Translations under genes and position numbers: made by a program
Assembly (NCBI GenBank): GCA_020536535.1
Contig: JAHLWZ010000803.1
Location: forward strand, 62,001 to 126,000
Source of the DNA: Pelomyxa schiedti
Lineage: Eukaryota; Evosea; Pelobiontida; Pelomyxidae
DNA: 64,000 bases
Direction: 5' to 3'
Part shown: one piece after another, positions 33,590 to 42,973 of the stretch
Layout: every line of letters begins with the position of its first letter
Numbering within the stretch: the stretch's first letter is position 1
Notes under the pieces: generated by a model
Told to the model about the DNA's origin: nothing
Databases searched by the model: none
The model's input: the letters and a program-made list of their open reading frames with translations, nothing else

Positions 33590-33935
33590 AGGCCAGGATG
33601 GTATTCGAAAAACGAATATTCGGCCAAAAAAACGGTATTCGACGTTCGATATTCGAGGTGTTCTCCAACTTGTGCATACCTCAGACTAGACTGGCCGGTC
33701 CTCATTATTGATTGTTATGCGAAGGGTTTTTTTTTTTGTGGCCTCTTAGACTGTCGCAAATCCGGCAAAAAGGGACACGTACATCTTACGTTAACGGGGC
33801 ACGCAAGGTACAAACACTTTATGTAGGCAACTATTAATTGTATCTACCCCCACCAATAGTGTGGGCAGACACTTTCCCACGTACAACAACAAAAGAACCG
33901 AATACCAAATAGTAACAGGCATTCGACATTCGACG
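33590..33935. repeat. ATTCGA/CGAATA-rich non-coding segment
   Basis: Short motifs such as GTATTCGA, CGAATATTCGG, ATTCGACGTTCGA (about 33635) and ATTCGACATTCGA (about 33921) recur, partly in inverted order, on either side of about 250 bp without coding signal. It looks like the end of a transposon or a small nested element. Confidence 0.55.
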
Positions 33936-33941
33936 AATAGT

Positions 33942-33992
33942 CAAAAAAAATCGAATTTATTCGAAGTACGAATATTCGTCCGCACCTTTGGT
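33942..33992 (-). repeat. 51-bp repeat, right copy of inverted pair
   Basis: Reverse complement of 30110-30160 with two mismatches in 51. It runs directly into the short direct repeat starting at 33994. The near identity of two copies 3.8 kb apart in opposite orientation suggests terminal inverted repeats of one element, or two insertions of the same small element. Confidence 0.9.
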
Positions 33993-34019
33993 CTTAACTA
34001 CAAAAAACCAACTTGGTGT

Positions 34020-34033
34020 TGTAGTTAACTACA
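34020..34033. repeat. 14-bp palindrome TGTAGTTAACTACA, copy 2
   Basis: Identical to 32252-32265. Together with TTAACTACAAAA just before it, it can also form a local hairpin (TTAACTACAA ... TTGTAGTTAA). Confidence 0.9.
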
Positions 34034-34832
34034 TTTTGTGGAGACTGGGTCTGGTGCCACAGACCCAGGAGGTCTCATCCAATGGTGGAATGAGAGGTCT
34101 TTTGAGTATTGTAAGCCCTTTGTGTGCCACTGGCTTGTTGCCAATGTGCTCACAGTGAAGCTGTGTAACTGTACACCTGGCCAGAGCTGCCAGTGTGCAA
34201 TGATAATAATGGGCATGAGGAACTGTGTTCTCTTCCGACATAAGCTCCCAAGTGTGTACAAAACTAATTGCAAGGGGAAATAAGGAAGTGCACTGTGGAA
34301 TTACCAGTAAAAACATGGAAAAAAAGGTAACCACCCAAAAATGTGTGACCAAAGGGAGCCACTTTTGGGTGGAGGGTAACTTAAGTCACCATGTTAATAA
34401 ATGTCTCAGACCATCTTAAAACTTTTGGTAATTGTAATCCACACATAGAGACACACAGAACTGTATGCACACTTTTGTTCAAGGCCCACATTTTACTGGC
34501 AAACTCAGACAATTTGGGTGATTTCACCCTCAGGAAGCACTTTCTGTTACAAGCATTTGACAAGTTAGGGCCGAGCATGGAAGTGGGTTTTGGACCCTCA
34601 CAGTGGCATTGAATTGGGGTGAGGGTAGGTGAGGGCACTCCACTCCAACTTGGAAAAACCTGGCGTTCGCCCCTTCTCACAATGGGCCGATCCAGGAAAC
34701 AACTCTTTGCGAGCTCGAACTCAGGCCCAGTGGGTGAATCTCTGCACCCTGCCCTCTCATCAGTTCACGGAACCCCCCTTTTCGGCTTGTATTCGCAGCT
34801 CATCAACACAGCACCGCGGGCTGAGAGGGAGG
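34034..34832. other. Region without recognisable gene; upstream region of the G-patch gene
   Basis: About 800 bp. Open stretches occur on both strands (for example minus THFWVVTFFSMF near 34345, faintly like the FWVVTFS motif of the local gene family; minus GPNLSNACNRKCFLRVKSPK near 34570), but they are short and not continuous. Possibly the decayed remains of another family member; otherwise promoter sequence for the gene starting at 34833. Confidence 0.35.
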
Positions 34833-35786
34833 ATGGAGGCAGCACGGAGGCTGATGGAGCGGCACGGGTGGGTGCCGGGCAGCGGACTGGGCAAGGAGTC
34901 GAACGGCATCACCAGGCCAATTGTGGCAACACTCAAGAATGACAAGCTAGGCGTACGTTGGTTTTTTTTTTCCTTTTGTAAATAATAAATGAGAGTTCCT
35001 CGCGGCACGCTATAGTGTAATGATGAATAATGATACACACAGGTGGGGGCGGGAAAACAATCATTCACGCCTTGGTGGGAGAGGGCCTATAATCAAGCAG
35101 CTTCCGGCTCTTCTACTGATACATCAACAGCAACAACTACTGCTACAGAGACTGCCCCAGCTTGTACTGTGCCTTCGGCGTATTCCGGTTCCTTTGTGAG
35201 GCCAAAACAACCAGACCCGGACGAGAGTCTGTACGATTTATCTCGGTATAAACCCGTAGCAACCTCTGTTAGCACTTTTGAGGTATCTCTTTTATACGCT
35301 TACCTTTACTTTCAATCACTCAATCAAACAAAAAAAAAAAAGGCTTTCAATCATAGAACGTGTAAAAGAGCGCATCAAACTGGTAAATTGAGTAGGCTTT
35401 TGCTTCAGGAGAAAAATTACACTGTGTCTCAAGCACAGCGTAATGAACTAGACTCAGACACCACACAACAAGAAATTCCCTCAGAGAAGAACCTTTCCTG
35501 CCCAGAAGAACCACAAACACCCACACAAGAAACACCAAATCAATGCACTCAGGATAAATCCAGTGAGGAACCACCACACCCACCACTGCTAGAGGTCAAC
35601 CAAGCAAACGAAACACAGTCAAATGCACAACATACACACAACAACCAACAAGCACCTACACGCAGTAAGGGCACCACACCTCACTCAAAGGAAATCCATG
35701 TGCAGTTGCATGACAGAAATAGAAAGCGCAAAGGGAGAGGGAAACCCTCGTTCCTTGTTTCATGTGTTTCCATCCTCAACGAATGA
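34833..35786 (+). CDS. G-patch protein, GPATCH4-like
   Basis: G-patch proteins bind and stimulate DEAH-box RNA helicases; GPATCH4 is nucleolar. Three exons join in frame: 34833-34952, 35043-35282 and 35343-35786, giving 267 residues. The first exon is almost entirely G-patch: RRLMERHGWVPGSGLGKESN then GITRPIVATLKNDKLG. After the intron come VGAGKQSFTPWWERAYNQAA, matching the family's GVGHD..FTNHWW..FN segment, and a Ser/Thr-rich linker with YDLSRYKP. The last exon starts AFNHRTCKRAHQTGKLSRLL, comparable to the family's GRTAHKAARLG..KLARLE block, followed by an acidic, P/T/Q-rich stretch and a basic end (RNRKRKGRGKPS), typical for nucleolar targeting. It is convergent with the PLP enzyme, with only 47 bp between stops. 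Confidence 0.87.
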
Positions 35787-35833
35787 ATGAATTAAGGAAA
35801 TGAAGGAAAACCTCTTTTCTATTCTGCTTTTTT

Positions 35834-37381
35834 TTATAACGAGTCCAGAGCTTGCTGGAAATCAGCCACCAATTCCGTTGGGTCTTCAAGACCAATAGAA
35901 ACCCGCATCATCTCCTGTGACACACTCTGATCATACTTGTAGCGCCATATTATTGTAGTTTCTACGCCACCAAGGCTGGTGCAATGTGTAACCAGACGTA
36001 ACTTTTAATTTTGTTGGTTAGTTCTGGGTGGAAGATGGAGTAAACCTTGTTTGGCAGTTCCTGAGCTTGTTGTGCTGTCTGTAGTTCAAAAGCGAAGCAT
36101 GGAGGGGCGTGAGTTGTACAGGTTTTCCATATAACATGCGAGGAGTGTGATGGAAGACAGGGGTTATAGACTGCTTTGACCTTTTTCCCCAAATGTCAGT
36201 AAGGAAAATGGATCGCACTATCACCTTTGGGTGCGAACTGAGAAAAGTGGCCACAATTTGAGCAGAAGAACACTGGCGTTGCATTCTTACAGCAAAGGTG
36301 CGTAAACCTTTTTTTTTTACTCGATGGAAAGAAATTGCTTCACAGGTCATACTTCTAAGAAGAAGCCATGACTCGAAACTTCCTAGAACGCCCCCGTCGT
36401 GTGTTCTCCTTCTGGCCATTGAAGGATACAACATATAATCTTTACATACGAGAACGCCACCAAGAGTATCATGGTGTCCTAATAGATTTAGCTGGTTTAT
36501 ACTTGTATGAAATTCTTACCTCCAAGAAACTTGGTGCAAGAGTGGACTTCAATATCTGCCCCGAGTTCTAGTGATGAAAATAAGAAAGGAGTTGCAAAAG
36601 TGCTGCAGGAAAAGACTTAGTATGTTATACGTGGTTGAATAAATACCAATCAACAAGTAATATGGCTCTTTTTGCATGTACTTTGGTAGCAACTGCACGT
36701 ATATCTACCATATCACAGGTAGGATTGCTTGGCACTTCAGTATAAACAAGGGAACTTTTAAAAAGTGAGAAAACATCATAGTATTCAAATCTACTGGCAA
36801 TCTAGCTCGTCAAAGCTAAATTTATTGGAAGCTTTAACTTTTCCTTGCATCAAGGTAACATAATCAGCCACAATTGCTCTCGATCCAGGGTATCCAACAT
36901 TGAGGGTAAGAATTTTTCTAACAAACAAGTAAGAATGGGTTGGAAACTACTGGAGGGCTACTCAGGGTGAAGAGCGTGTAAAACGCAAGTTATAGCAGCA
37001 GACCCAGAGCTGAAACACAACGCCGAGCCCCCAATAAGGCTCCCAAGAAGACCTTCCACTCTGCTTCCTGTCAACGACACCATATTAAAACAAAACAAAA
37101 GTATTCAAGGATAGAAGACGCATTACAGGGAAGAGGAGGGGAAAGGAAAGCACACTCGTTGGCTGATTGTCGCGCGAGTATATATACCTGCCGCCAACAC
37201 ATCGCAGCTCCTCATCGGTCTCCTCAAACACCGATGACACGTGTACTGGCGGGGCGACGTCGGTCAGAAGTGGCTCGAATCCATGATCCCCGCGAACGCA
37301 GGTGGTGTCCAGTGTGTGCGATAATGGGTCTTCTCGGCGCTTCAGGGACGAAGCCTTGGCGTCGCTTAAGGCTGCTTTCAT
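35834..37381 (-). CDS. Cys/Met-metabolism PLP enzyme (methionine gamma-lyase / cystathionine gamma-lyase family)
   Basis: PLP-dependent C-S lyase or gamma-synthase. From the ATG at 37381: DTTCVRGDHGFEPLLTDVAP with VHVSSVFEE and GRYIYSRDNQPT, then (introns of about 40-90 nt) RVEGLLGSLIGGSALCFSSG with AAITCVLHAL, SLVYTEVPSNPTCDMVDIRA, FATPFLFSSLELGADIEVHS directly followed by the PLP-lysine motif CTKFLGG, LGSFESWLLLRS, GLRTFAVRMQRQCSSAQIVA, YNPCLPSHSSH, SLGGVETTI and the C-terminal MMRVSIGLEDPTELV. Every block of the fold is present and the Schiff-base lysine is retained. The VDNTF motif reads VDCTF. I cannot tell methionine gamma-lyase, cystathionine gamma-lyase and O-acetylhomoserine sulfhydrylase apart by eye. 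The region 36860-36760 (active-site tyrosine/cysteine part) is the least certain. Confidence 0.88.
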
Positions 37382-37674
37382 GGCACGTGGACTCTGCAAA
37401 GTTTGTGAGACACAAATGATGAGATGCAGTAGTCATGACAAAGTAGGAGCTCAACGAACAGTGAGGAATGCTTCACAAGTTCGAGGTCCAGCCTTTGGAG
37501 TACGAGTGTTGCGTCGTCTCCAAGATCGCCCTACAACGTAGAAAGTAGACCACACCACCAAAGCCACCAACAGACCGACGCCACACCCTTCAACAAAGCC
37601 AACCGGCACCATTTTTTTTAAATCCAGAGTTTTTTAGAACTTCTCACTTTCCAAAGAAGGAGAACGCCTAAACA
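37382..37674. promoter_or_regulatory. Divergent promoter region, PLP enzyme and MAPK-like gene
   Basis: 293 bp between two divergent start codons. An A/C-rich stretch (37545-37620) and a T-run near 37612 precede the plus-strand ATG. No named promoter element is visible. Confidence 0.45.
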
Positions 37675-39220
37675 ATGGATGATTCCGAAACAGTGCCACC
37701 GGACGTTGCGGACAAGTACGAGTTTGAGCGCCGATACAAGTGCTCCTACCCAGTGTGGCCAGTATACTACCATCATTGTCTTTTTGCACACGCCTAGGGC
37801 TAACATGGTGTCTTCTGGTTGTGTAAAAAACACAAAACCAAAGGTGAGGGAGAGGGCCACCTCGAGGTTCTGTGTTGTCAAGCGTGTGTATAAGTTGTTT
37901 GGTGACAAAGACACCACGAGAGACGCGTACAAGGAACTGCGCACTTTTATCCATTTGGGCTCTCATGAAAACATTGCTGGTCTCATTGAATACATCCTTG
38001 TAATTCAACCACCCAGAAATCATATAGCCACACTCTGAACACTCCACTACAAGCCTCGGAATTTCCCGGACTTGTTCATCGTGTATGAATCCCTGCCGGT
38101 TAACCTTTGCTCGGTAATTCGAGAGTGCGTACTTGAACCTATACATAAACAGGTCTGAGCTTGGTCCAATGTCTTGAAATTATTTCCCTTATATCTGGCA
38201 GTATATTATCTATCAGCTCTTCAAAGCTTTGTTGTGGATTCACTCTGCTGGGTTGATCCACAAGTTCGTAGACTCCCTTTTCTATGTTTTTAAAGAGAAA
38301 ATTCAAGTAAGGTCAAGTCCGATAACGTAGTGATAGACGAAACATGTACCATTAAGGTTGTTACCTCCCTTCCAAATTAGCACCGACCTTTTTCAGCTGT
38401 GCTCCTTTGAGAATATTGATGGTGTTGGCATCCCAAGACCCTCACCGTATGGTAGTTATTTTTTTTCTCCAAAAAGAAAACTTAAAGTAGCAGAACCTCT
38501 TGCTAGATGGTTCGCTGCCCCTGAATTGCTTCTAGAGTGCTCACATGTGACAAGCGGTATTGATGTATGGGGTGTTGGGTGAGCTTTGGTAGATTTGAAC
38601 TTAACATGTCACTCTATATCAAATCTCTAAAATGAAACTCTAAAAAGCTGCATCCTTGGAGGAATGCTAAGGGGAGAGCCCATGTTCCAAGGAACTACCA
38701 CACTAAACACCCTCGAAATAATTCTCTCTTTCACTGGTCCACCAACTCAAGAAGCTCTTAGTGTACTGGAGGGCAAATTAGGAAAGTACCTCACATTAGA
38801 AGGAGTATTCCTGATGGAATTTTCTCACTACAGACAGTATTCTTGAAGCACTACATCCGCCCGTAACAGATTGGACATCCCGATTCCCTAAAGCCACAAG
38901 CGACGCCCTTGACCTTCTCCATTGTATGTTAGATTTAAACCCTCTCAAGAGACCCTCTTCATTTGAGGTAACTAATTAATTATCAATTCCCAAATACCCG
39001 CAAATAGAGACTAATACAAATATAATAACTACTAATATTAATAGCTGAACTCACGTCAACAAAGGCTCTGGCACACCCATACTTGTCAGAGTTCTCAGAC
39101 CCTGCCTCTGAGCCAATTCACTCCCTGCAAGTGCACCTTCTTTACTCCACAACAGTTTCCTTGGAGAACCCAGAACAGTTCGGGGCGGCTCTTCAACCCG
39201 AGACAAATCAGTCGCTGTAA
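37675..39220 (+). CDS. MAP-kinase-related probable pseudokinase
   Basis: The layout follows MAP kinases (ERK7/8-like). The exons read in order: YEFERRYKCSYPVW (glycine-loop region), FCVVKRVYKLFGDKDTTRDA with AYKELRTFIHLGSHENIAGL (VVK lysine, alpha-C and HENI), NFPDLFIVYESLPVNLCSVI, YIIYQLFKALLWIHSAGLIH, then NKVKSDNVVIDETCTIKV, LCSFENIDGVG, LARWFAAPELLLECSHVTSG with IDVWGVG, ILGGMLRGEPMFQG, TDWTSRFPKATSDALDLLHC and LDLNPLKRPSSFE. The catalytic elements are missing: the glycine loop GxGxxG is KCSYPV, HRDLKPSN is HNKVKSDN (no catalytic Asp), and DFG appears as CSF. The ATP-site lysine and the WFAAPE and WGVG landmarks remain. The substitutions depend on splice choices I made by eye, but no alternative frame restores them. 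Likely a scaffold or allosteric pseudokinase. Confidence 0.8.
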
Positions 39221-39230
39221 AAAAAAACAA

Positions 39231-40492
39231 ATGTCAAAAGGTTTGCCTTTCACCTTGCTCGTGCGAGAGCGGGGCCAAGTGGCCCCACCAACACAACAGG
39301 GGCTGTGGGCCCGAGGCCAATTTCTTGCCCTCAGCGCCGCTGCGTTCGTGCCACGGTGCGGCGCCCGCAGCCCCGCTCGGTGCCTCCCACCAGCACTCGC
39401 GGCGTACGAGATCGGCCGCCCCTGGGTGGTCCCGAGGGACCCCGCCGCGGCTGTGGTGTTAAGGCTGCAGTTCCATCGTCTCCCCGGCGTCGACGACTGC
39501 TTCGTGTACTACGACTGTTCTCTGCATATGGACGGAAAGCTTGGATTCGACCGGTGCTGGGTCGTGACTTTTTCGCATACCGGGGGTGTTCTTGCAATGG
39601 AGCAGTGGCGACACAGAACAAGATGCCTCGGCTGGATCTCCCCAAACTTGGCCGTGGCACGTGATAACACAAACTCGGCCATGGCGGTCTTTGACTGCCG
39701 TAACGCTGTGGAGCCAGCAATTATGTGCCAGCTACCTGAAATGGACACAATGGCTTCGTTTGCAACAACAAGTGGGCAATACATCTCTATCAGGCTGGAT
39801 TTTTCCTTCTTATTCTGCCACAAAATGGTGCGCTATCTGCTGCGTCTGGCGGTGGAGACCCAGCCATTGCCTCCAAAACACAAGGAGTAGCAGTGCCGTC
39901 CCGCATTGACGGGGGCTTATGCCGGTCTCTGGGGGTGAACTTCACTGAAGGTGGAGATGACGAGGCCATACTGCGAACTACCTCAGAAAACGTACTCTGG
40001 CTTGTTGACATTCGTGAAACTTATTCCAGTGGTACCTTGTGTATCAAAGAACGCCGACGCGGCTTCCGGAGACTTGCTTACAAGGTTTTCTGCTCCGAGC
40101 TTCACAAGATGATTGCGCCAATGTACCAGCCACCGTATAAACAACCCAGCTTCGAGCTGAGAGCCATCGAACCCGATAGACGTAAACACAAGATTCTAAG
40201 GCAGTGCAGGTCAGAACCACACAAGGTCGACACACACCACTTTGTGGAGGTCACACACCGAAACCACAGGCTCGAGGTGTTTTCCACGGATGACATGGAA
40301 CACCCCTGCAACGTGATTCACAACACAACAAGGATCAGTTTCGTCTGCGGTGGTGGACTCATTGCGTTCCTGGACGAGAATGACAGGATCGACTTGGTTG
40401 ATGCTGTGTCTGGCACTTTGGTTCTGAGCTGGCCTGTGCCTTCCGATTTCGAGCAGGAGACATTCACCATGTGGGTTGTGGGTGCCCATTGA
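39231..40492 (+). CDS. Lineage-specific family member, tandem copy 1 (frame break near 39890)
   Basis: Begins MSKGLPFTLLVRERGQVAP only 10 bp after the MAPK-like stop. The first part (39231-39890) holds ARGQFLALSAAAFVPRCGAR, FDRCWVVTFSHTGG and LGWISPNLAVA; the second part (39893-40492) continues in another frame with VLWLVDIRETYSSGTLCIKE, CRSEPHKVDTHHFVEVTH, VFSTDDMEHPCNVIHNTT and the closing TFTMWVVGAH. In copies 2 and 3 these halves are one uninterrupted frame, so this copy has either a frameshift of one base plus a TAG near 39890 or a very short intron there. The second seems less likely because its sisters lack introns. It may be a recent pseudogene. Function unknown; alternating hydrophobic strand-like motifs suggest a beta-propeller. 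Confidence 0.7.
39267..39454 (+). repeat. Near-identical N-terminal block, tandem copies 1 and 2
   Basis: 188 bp at 39267-39454 correspond to 40576-40763 with two differences (GGCC/GACC and GCGTAC/GCGGAC). Sequence outside the block differs greatly. Copy 3 is related here, but far less similar. Confidence 0.9.
40205..40420 (+). repeat. Near-identical C-terminal block, tandem copies 1-3
   Basis: About 216 bp at 40205-40420, 41413-41628 and 42686-42901 are almost identical (a handful of substitutions, no gaps). The block encodes CRSEPHKVDTHHFVEVTH through DRIDLVDA. The flanks on the 5' side differ strongly among the copies. Confidence 0.92.
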
Positions 40493-40527
40493 CACATTCG
40501 AGAAAAAAAACAATCAAAGCTAATCAA

Positions 40528-41706
40528 ATGGTGTCCGCCAGTTGGGAACAGGCAGTCGAGGGCCTGCTCCGCCCCGAGCGGGGCCAAGTGGCCCCACCAA
40601 CACAACAGGGGCTGTGGGCCCGAGACCAATTTCTTGCCCTCAGCGCCGCTGCGTTCGTGCCACGGTGCGGCGCCCGCAGCCCCGCTCGGTGCCTCCCACC
40701 AGCACTCGCGGCGGACGAGATCGGCCGCCCCTGGGTGGTCCCGAGGGACCCCGCCGCGGCTGTAGTTCTGCGTCTCAGATGCCGGGACGGCAGGGTGAAG
40801 GCCGCCACCCGAAACAACGTTTTCTGGGTTGTCACATTTTCGGGAACTGGGGGTGTTGTCGGTGTGAAGACCTGGGAGTGCCCACTTGGCAATCACGTGG
40901 GGTGGCTATCGGCGGAGTTTGCTGTGATTGAAGCCAGAGTACCCTGCGTTTCTGCGCTTCTGTTTCTCGTTGGAACTACGATCATGGTGTGCCAATTACC
41001 TTGGATGGACACCTATGGACAAGGGGGTTTTGTCCGCAACAACAAGTGGGCACTCAATCTATCTTTCACTGGAATCCAGCTCACAATTCTGGACTTAACT
41101 GGCCCACTCCTTTGCTACAAACAATGGGCCGTATTGAACATGTCGGCTACGGATCCGCCAAGTTGGGTAGACATTGTGGAGAGGGGAGACGATGAGGCAG
41201 CTCTTGGAGCGAACCGTGCAAGGGAAATCTGGATAATTGATATTCCCGAGAGTTACTCCACCCGCAGATTGTGCATCAAACAACGCCTTACTGGCTTTGG
41301 ATCTACCACAAAAGGCAGGATTCTCACCTCTGACAACCACCAAGTGATAGTTCCCGTCCACCAGAGAGACTTGTGGACCCTCAGACCCACGGCAGACACC
41401 GTCTTGAGGAAGTGCAGGTCGGAACCACACAAGGTCGACACACACCACTTTGTGGAGGTCACACACCGAAACCACAGGCTCGAGGTGTTCTCCACGGGAG
41501 ACATGGAACACCCCTGCAACGTGATTCACAACACAACAAGGATCAGTTTCGTCTGCGGTGGTGGACTCATTGCGTTCCTGGACGAGAATGACAGGATCGA
41601 CTTGGTTGATGCTCTGTCTGGCACTTTGATCTTGACCTTGCTTGTGCCCTCGGACTTTGTTGAGGATTCGTTCGCCATGTGGGTTGTTGGTGCACACAAG
41701 AGATGA
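40528..41706 (+). CDS. Lineage-specific family member, tandem copy 2
   Basis: Intact single exon, 392 residues, from the ATG at 40528 (MVSASWEQAVEGLLRPERGQ). N-terminal block ARDQFLALSAAAFVPRCGAR and RCLPPALAADEIGRPWVVPR, central VFWVVTFSGTGGVVGV, VGWLSAEFAVIEA, MVCQLPWMDTYGQGGFVRNN, AREIWIIDIPESYSTRRLCI and the terminal block shared with its neighbours. It starts 36 bp after copy 1 stops. The N-terminal 188 bp (40576-40763) differ from copy 1 at only two bases, while the middle is strongly diverged, and the last about 216 bp are again nearly identical to copies 1 and 3. No known domain recognised. Confidence 0.8.
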   Translation: MVSASWEQAVEGLLRPERGQVAPPTQQGLWARDQFLALSAAAFVPRCGARSPARCLPPALAADEIGRPWVVPRDPAAAVVLRLRCRDGRVKAATRNNVFWVVTFSGTGGVVGVKTWECPLGNHVGWLSAEFAVIEARVPCVSALLFLVGTTIMVCQLPWMDTYGQGGFVRNNKWALNLSFTGIQLTILDLTGPLLCYKQWAVLNMSATDPPSWVDIVERGDDEAALGANRAREIWIIDIPESYSTRRLCIKQRLTGFGSTTKGRILTSDNHQVIVPVHQRDLWTLRPTADTVLRKCRSEPHKVDTHHFVEVTHRNHRLEVFSTGDMEHPCNVIHNTTRISFVCGGGLIAFLDENDRIDLVDALSGTLILTLLVPSDFVEDSFAMWVVGAHKR

Positions 41707-41740
41707 AGATAGGGGAACAAAAAAAACAAGAAAATTGCGA

Positions 41741-42973
41741 ATGAGTTTTGTCTCCGAGCTGATCGAAACGGCAACCACGTTCGCAAGCACTTTCGTGGTC
41801 AGCCAACGAGGCAAAGTACAGCCGCCATCTTTCGCTCTGCGGGCGCGGGACCAATTTCTCGCCCTAGGCGCCGCCGTGTACTCCGCCCGGTGCGGCGCAC
41901 GCAGCCCAGGTCGCTGCCTCGCCCCCGCCCTCCTTGCCGCGGAAATCGGGCGCCGGTGGGTGCTCTCCAGGCCGCCCGCGGCCGCCGTGGTACTGAGGCT
42001 GCGCTGCGAGACGATTTGTACGTCGGGGGCCGGCTGGGTGTCGTACGACCGGGAGGTGTTCTGGGTGGTCACGTTCTCTGGAACCGGCGGCGTTATCGAC
42101 GTCGAGCCGTGGGGGGCCTCGTCCGGGACGTGCCTGGGGTGGCTCACGGCGAATCTGGCGGTGGTTCTGGTGGGCCACATGACAAGTCCCGGCGCCATGG
42201 GGTTCCCGATGGTTATGGACTGCAGCAGCCCCGTCGGCGGGTCGGTGGCGGCGTGCCGATTGCCTTGGATATGCTCGACGAGACAGGGCTTCGTTTGCAA
42301 CAACAAGTGGGCACTCCGGACGTCGGACGATGAGCTGTGCTTGTCGATTCTGGACTTGACTACTGTTTCCTCTGGAAAATGCACTAAACTGCCAGTTGTG
42401 CATGCAGGCCGCACACAATTTGTTACTTGGGTGGACTTTGTGGGGAGGGGAGGTGATGAAGCAGCTCTCGGAGTGCCCTGGGAAATCTGGATCATTGACA
42501 TCCGTGAGAGTTACTCCACCGGCAAATTGTGCGTCAAAGAATGCCTTACTGGTTTTGGAACCATCAGAGGAAGGATTCTCACCTCTGACAGCCACCAAAT
42601 GATAGTTCCTGTGACCCATATAGCAGGGAGATCACGAAAAGCCACATGGACACTTAATCCCACGCCACATTCGGTCGTGAGGAAGTGCAGGTCAGAGCCA
42701 CACAAGGTCGACACACACCACTTTGTGGAGGTCACACACCGAAACCACAGGCTCGAGGTGTTCTCCACGGGTGACATGGAACACCCCTGCAACGTGATTC
42801 ACAACACAACGAGGATCAGTTTCGTCTGCGGCGGTGGACTCATTGCGTTCCTGGAAGAGAATGACAGGATCGACTTGGTTGATGCTCTGTCTGGCACTTT
42901 GGTCTTGACCTTGCCTGTGCCCTCCAATTTCAATGAGGAGACATTCACCATGTGGGTTGTGGGTGCTCAGTGA
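41741..42973 (+). CDS. Lineage-specific family member, tandem copy 3
   Basis: Intact single exon, 410 residues, from the ATG at 41741 (MSFVSELIETATTFASTFVV). Same order of motifs: RARDQFLALGAAVYSARCGA, VFWVVTFSGTGGVIDVEPWG, LGWLTANLAVVLVGHM, ACRLPWICSTRQGFVCNNKW, WEIWIIDIRESYSTGKLCVK, RGRILTSDSHQMIVPV, CRSEPHKVDTHHFVEVTH, ending TFTMWVVGAQ. Its N-terminal half is more GC-rich and clearly diverged from copies 1 and 2, while 42686-42901 is almost identical to both. The intergenic gap to copy 2 is 34 bp, so all three could be cotranscribed or have tiny promoters. Cellular role unknown. Confidence 0.8.
   Translation: MSFVSELIETATTFASTFVVSQRGKVQPPSFALRARDQFLALGAAVYSARCGARSPGRCLAPALLAAEIGRRWVLSRPPAAAVVLRLRCETICTSGAGWVSYDREVFWVVTFSGTGGVIDVEPWGASSGTCLGWLTANLAVVLVGHMTSPGAMGFPMVMDCSSPVGGSVAACRLPWICSTRQGFVCNNKWALRTSDDELCLSILDLTTVSSGKCTKLPVVHAGRTQFVTWVDFVGRGGDEAALGVPWEIWIIDIRESYSTGKLCVKECLTGFGTIRGRILTSDSHQMIVPVTHIAGRSRKATWTLNPTPHSVVRKCRSEPHKVDTHHFVEVTHRNHRLEVFSTGDMEHPCNVIHNTTRISFVCGGGLIAFLEENDRIDLVDALSGTLVLTLPVPSNFNEETFTMWVVGAQ

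Larger units (their letters stand above)
32271..33993. mobile_element. hAT-type transposon remnant
   Basis: The broken transposase lies between two direct copies of TTAACTACAAAAAA (32257-32270 and 33994-34007), which could contain the expected target-site duplication. The right part (33590-33992) is AT-rich with repeated ATTCGA / CGAATA motifs and no gene. I cannot find clean matching terminal inverted repeats at these limits, so the ends are tentative. An alternative is a larger 3.9-kb unit ending at the 51-bp inverted repeats (30110 and 33992), which would also enclose the family gene. Confidence 0.5.

Noticed and set aside
30110-33992. Idea that the 51-bp repeats are LTRs of a retroelement
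   Set aside because: They are inverted, not direct, and no reverse transcriptase, integrase or capsid-type frame lies between them.
41095-42501. 468-codon minus-strand open frame across tandem copies 2 and 3
   Set aside because: It crosses two genes and their gap and mirrors motifs of the plus-strand family; explained by codon bias of the family.
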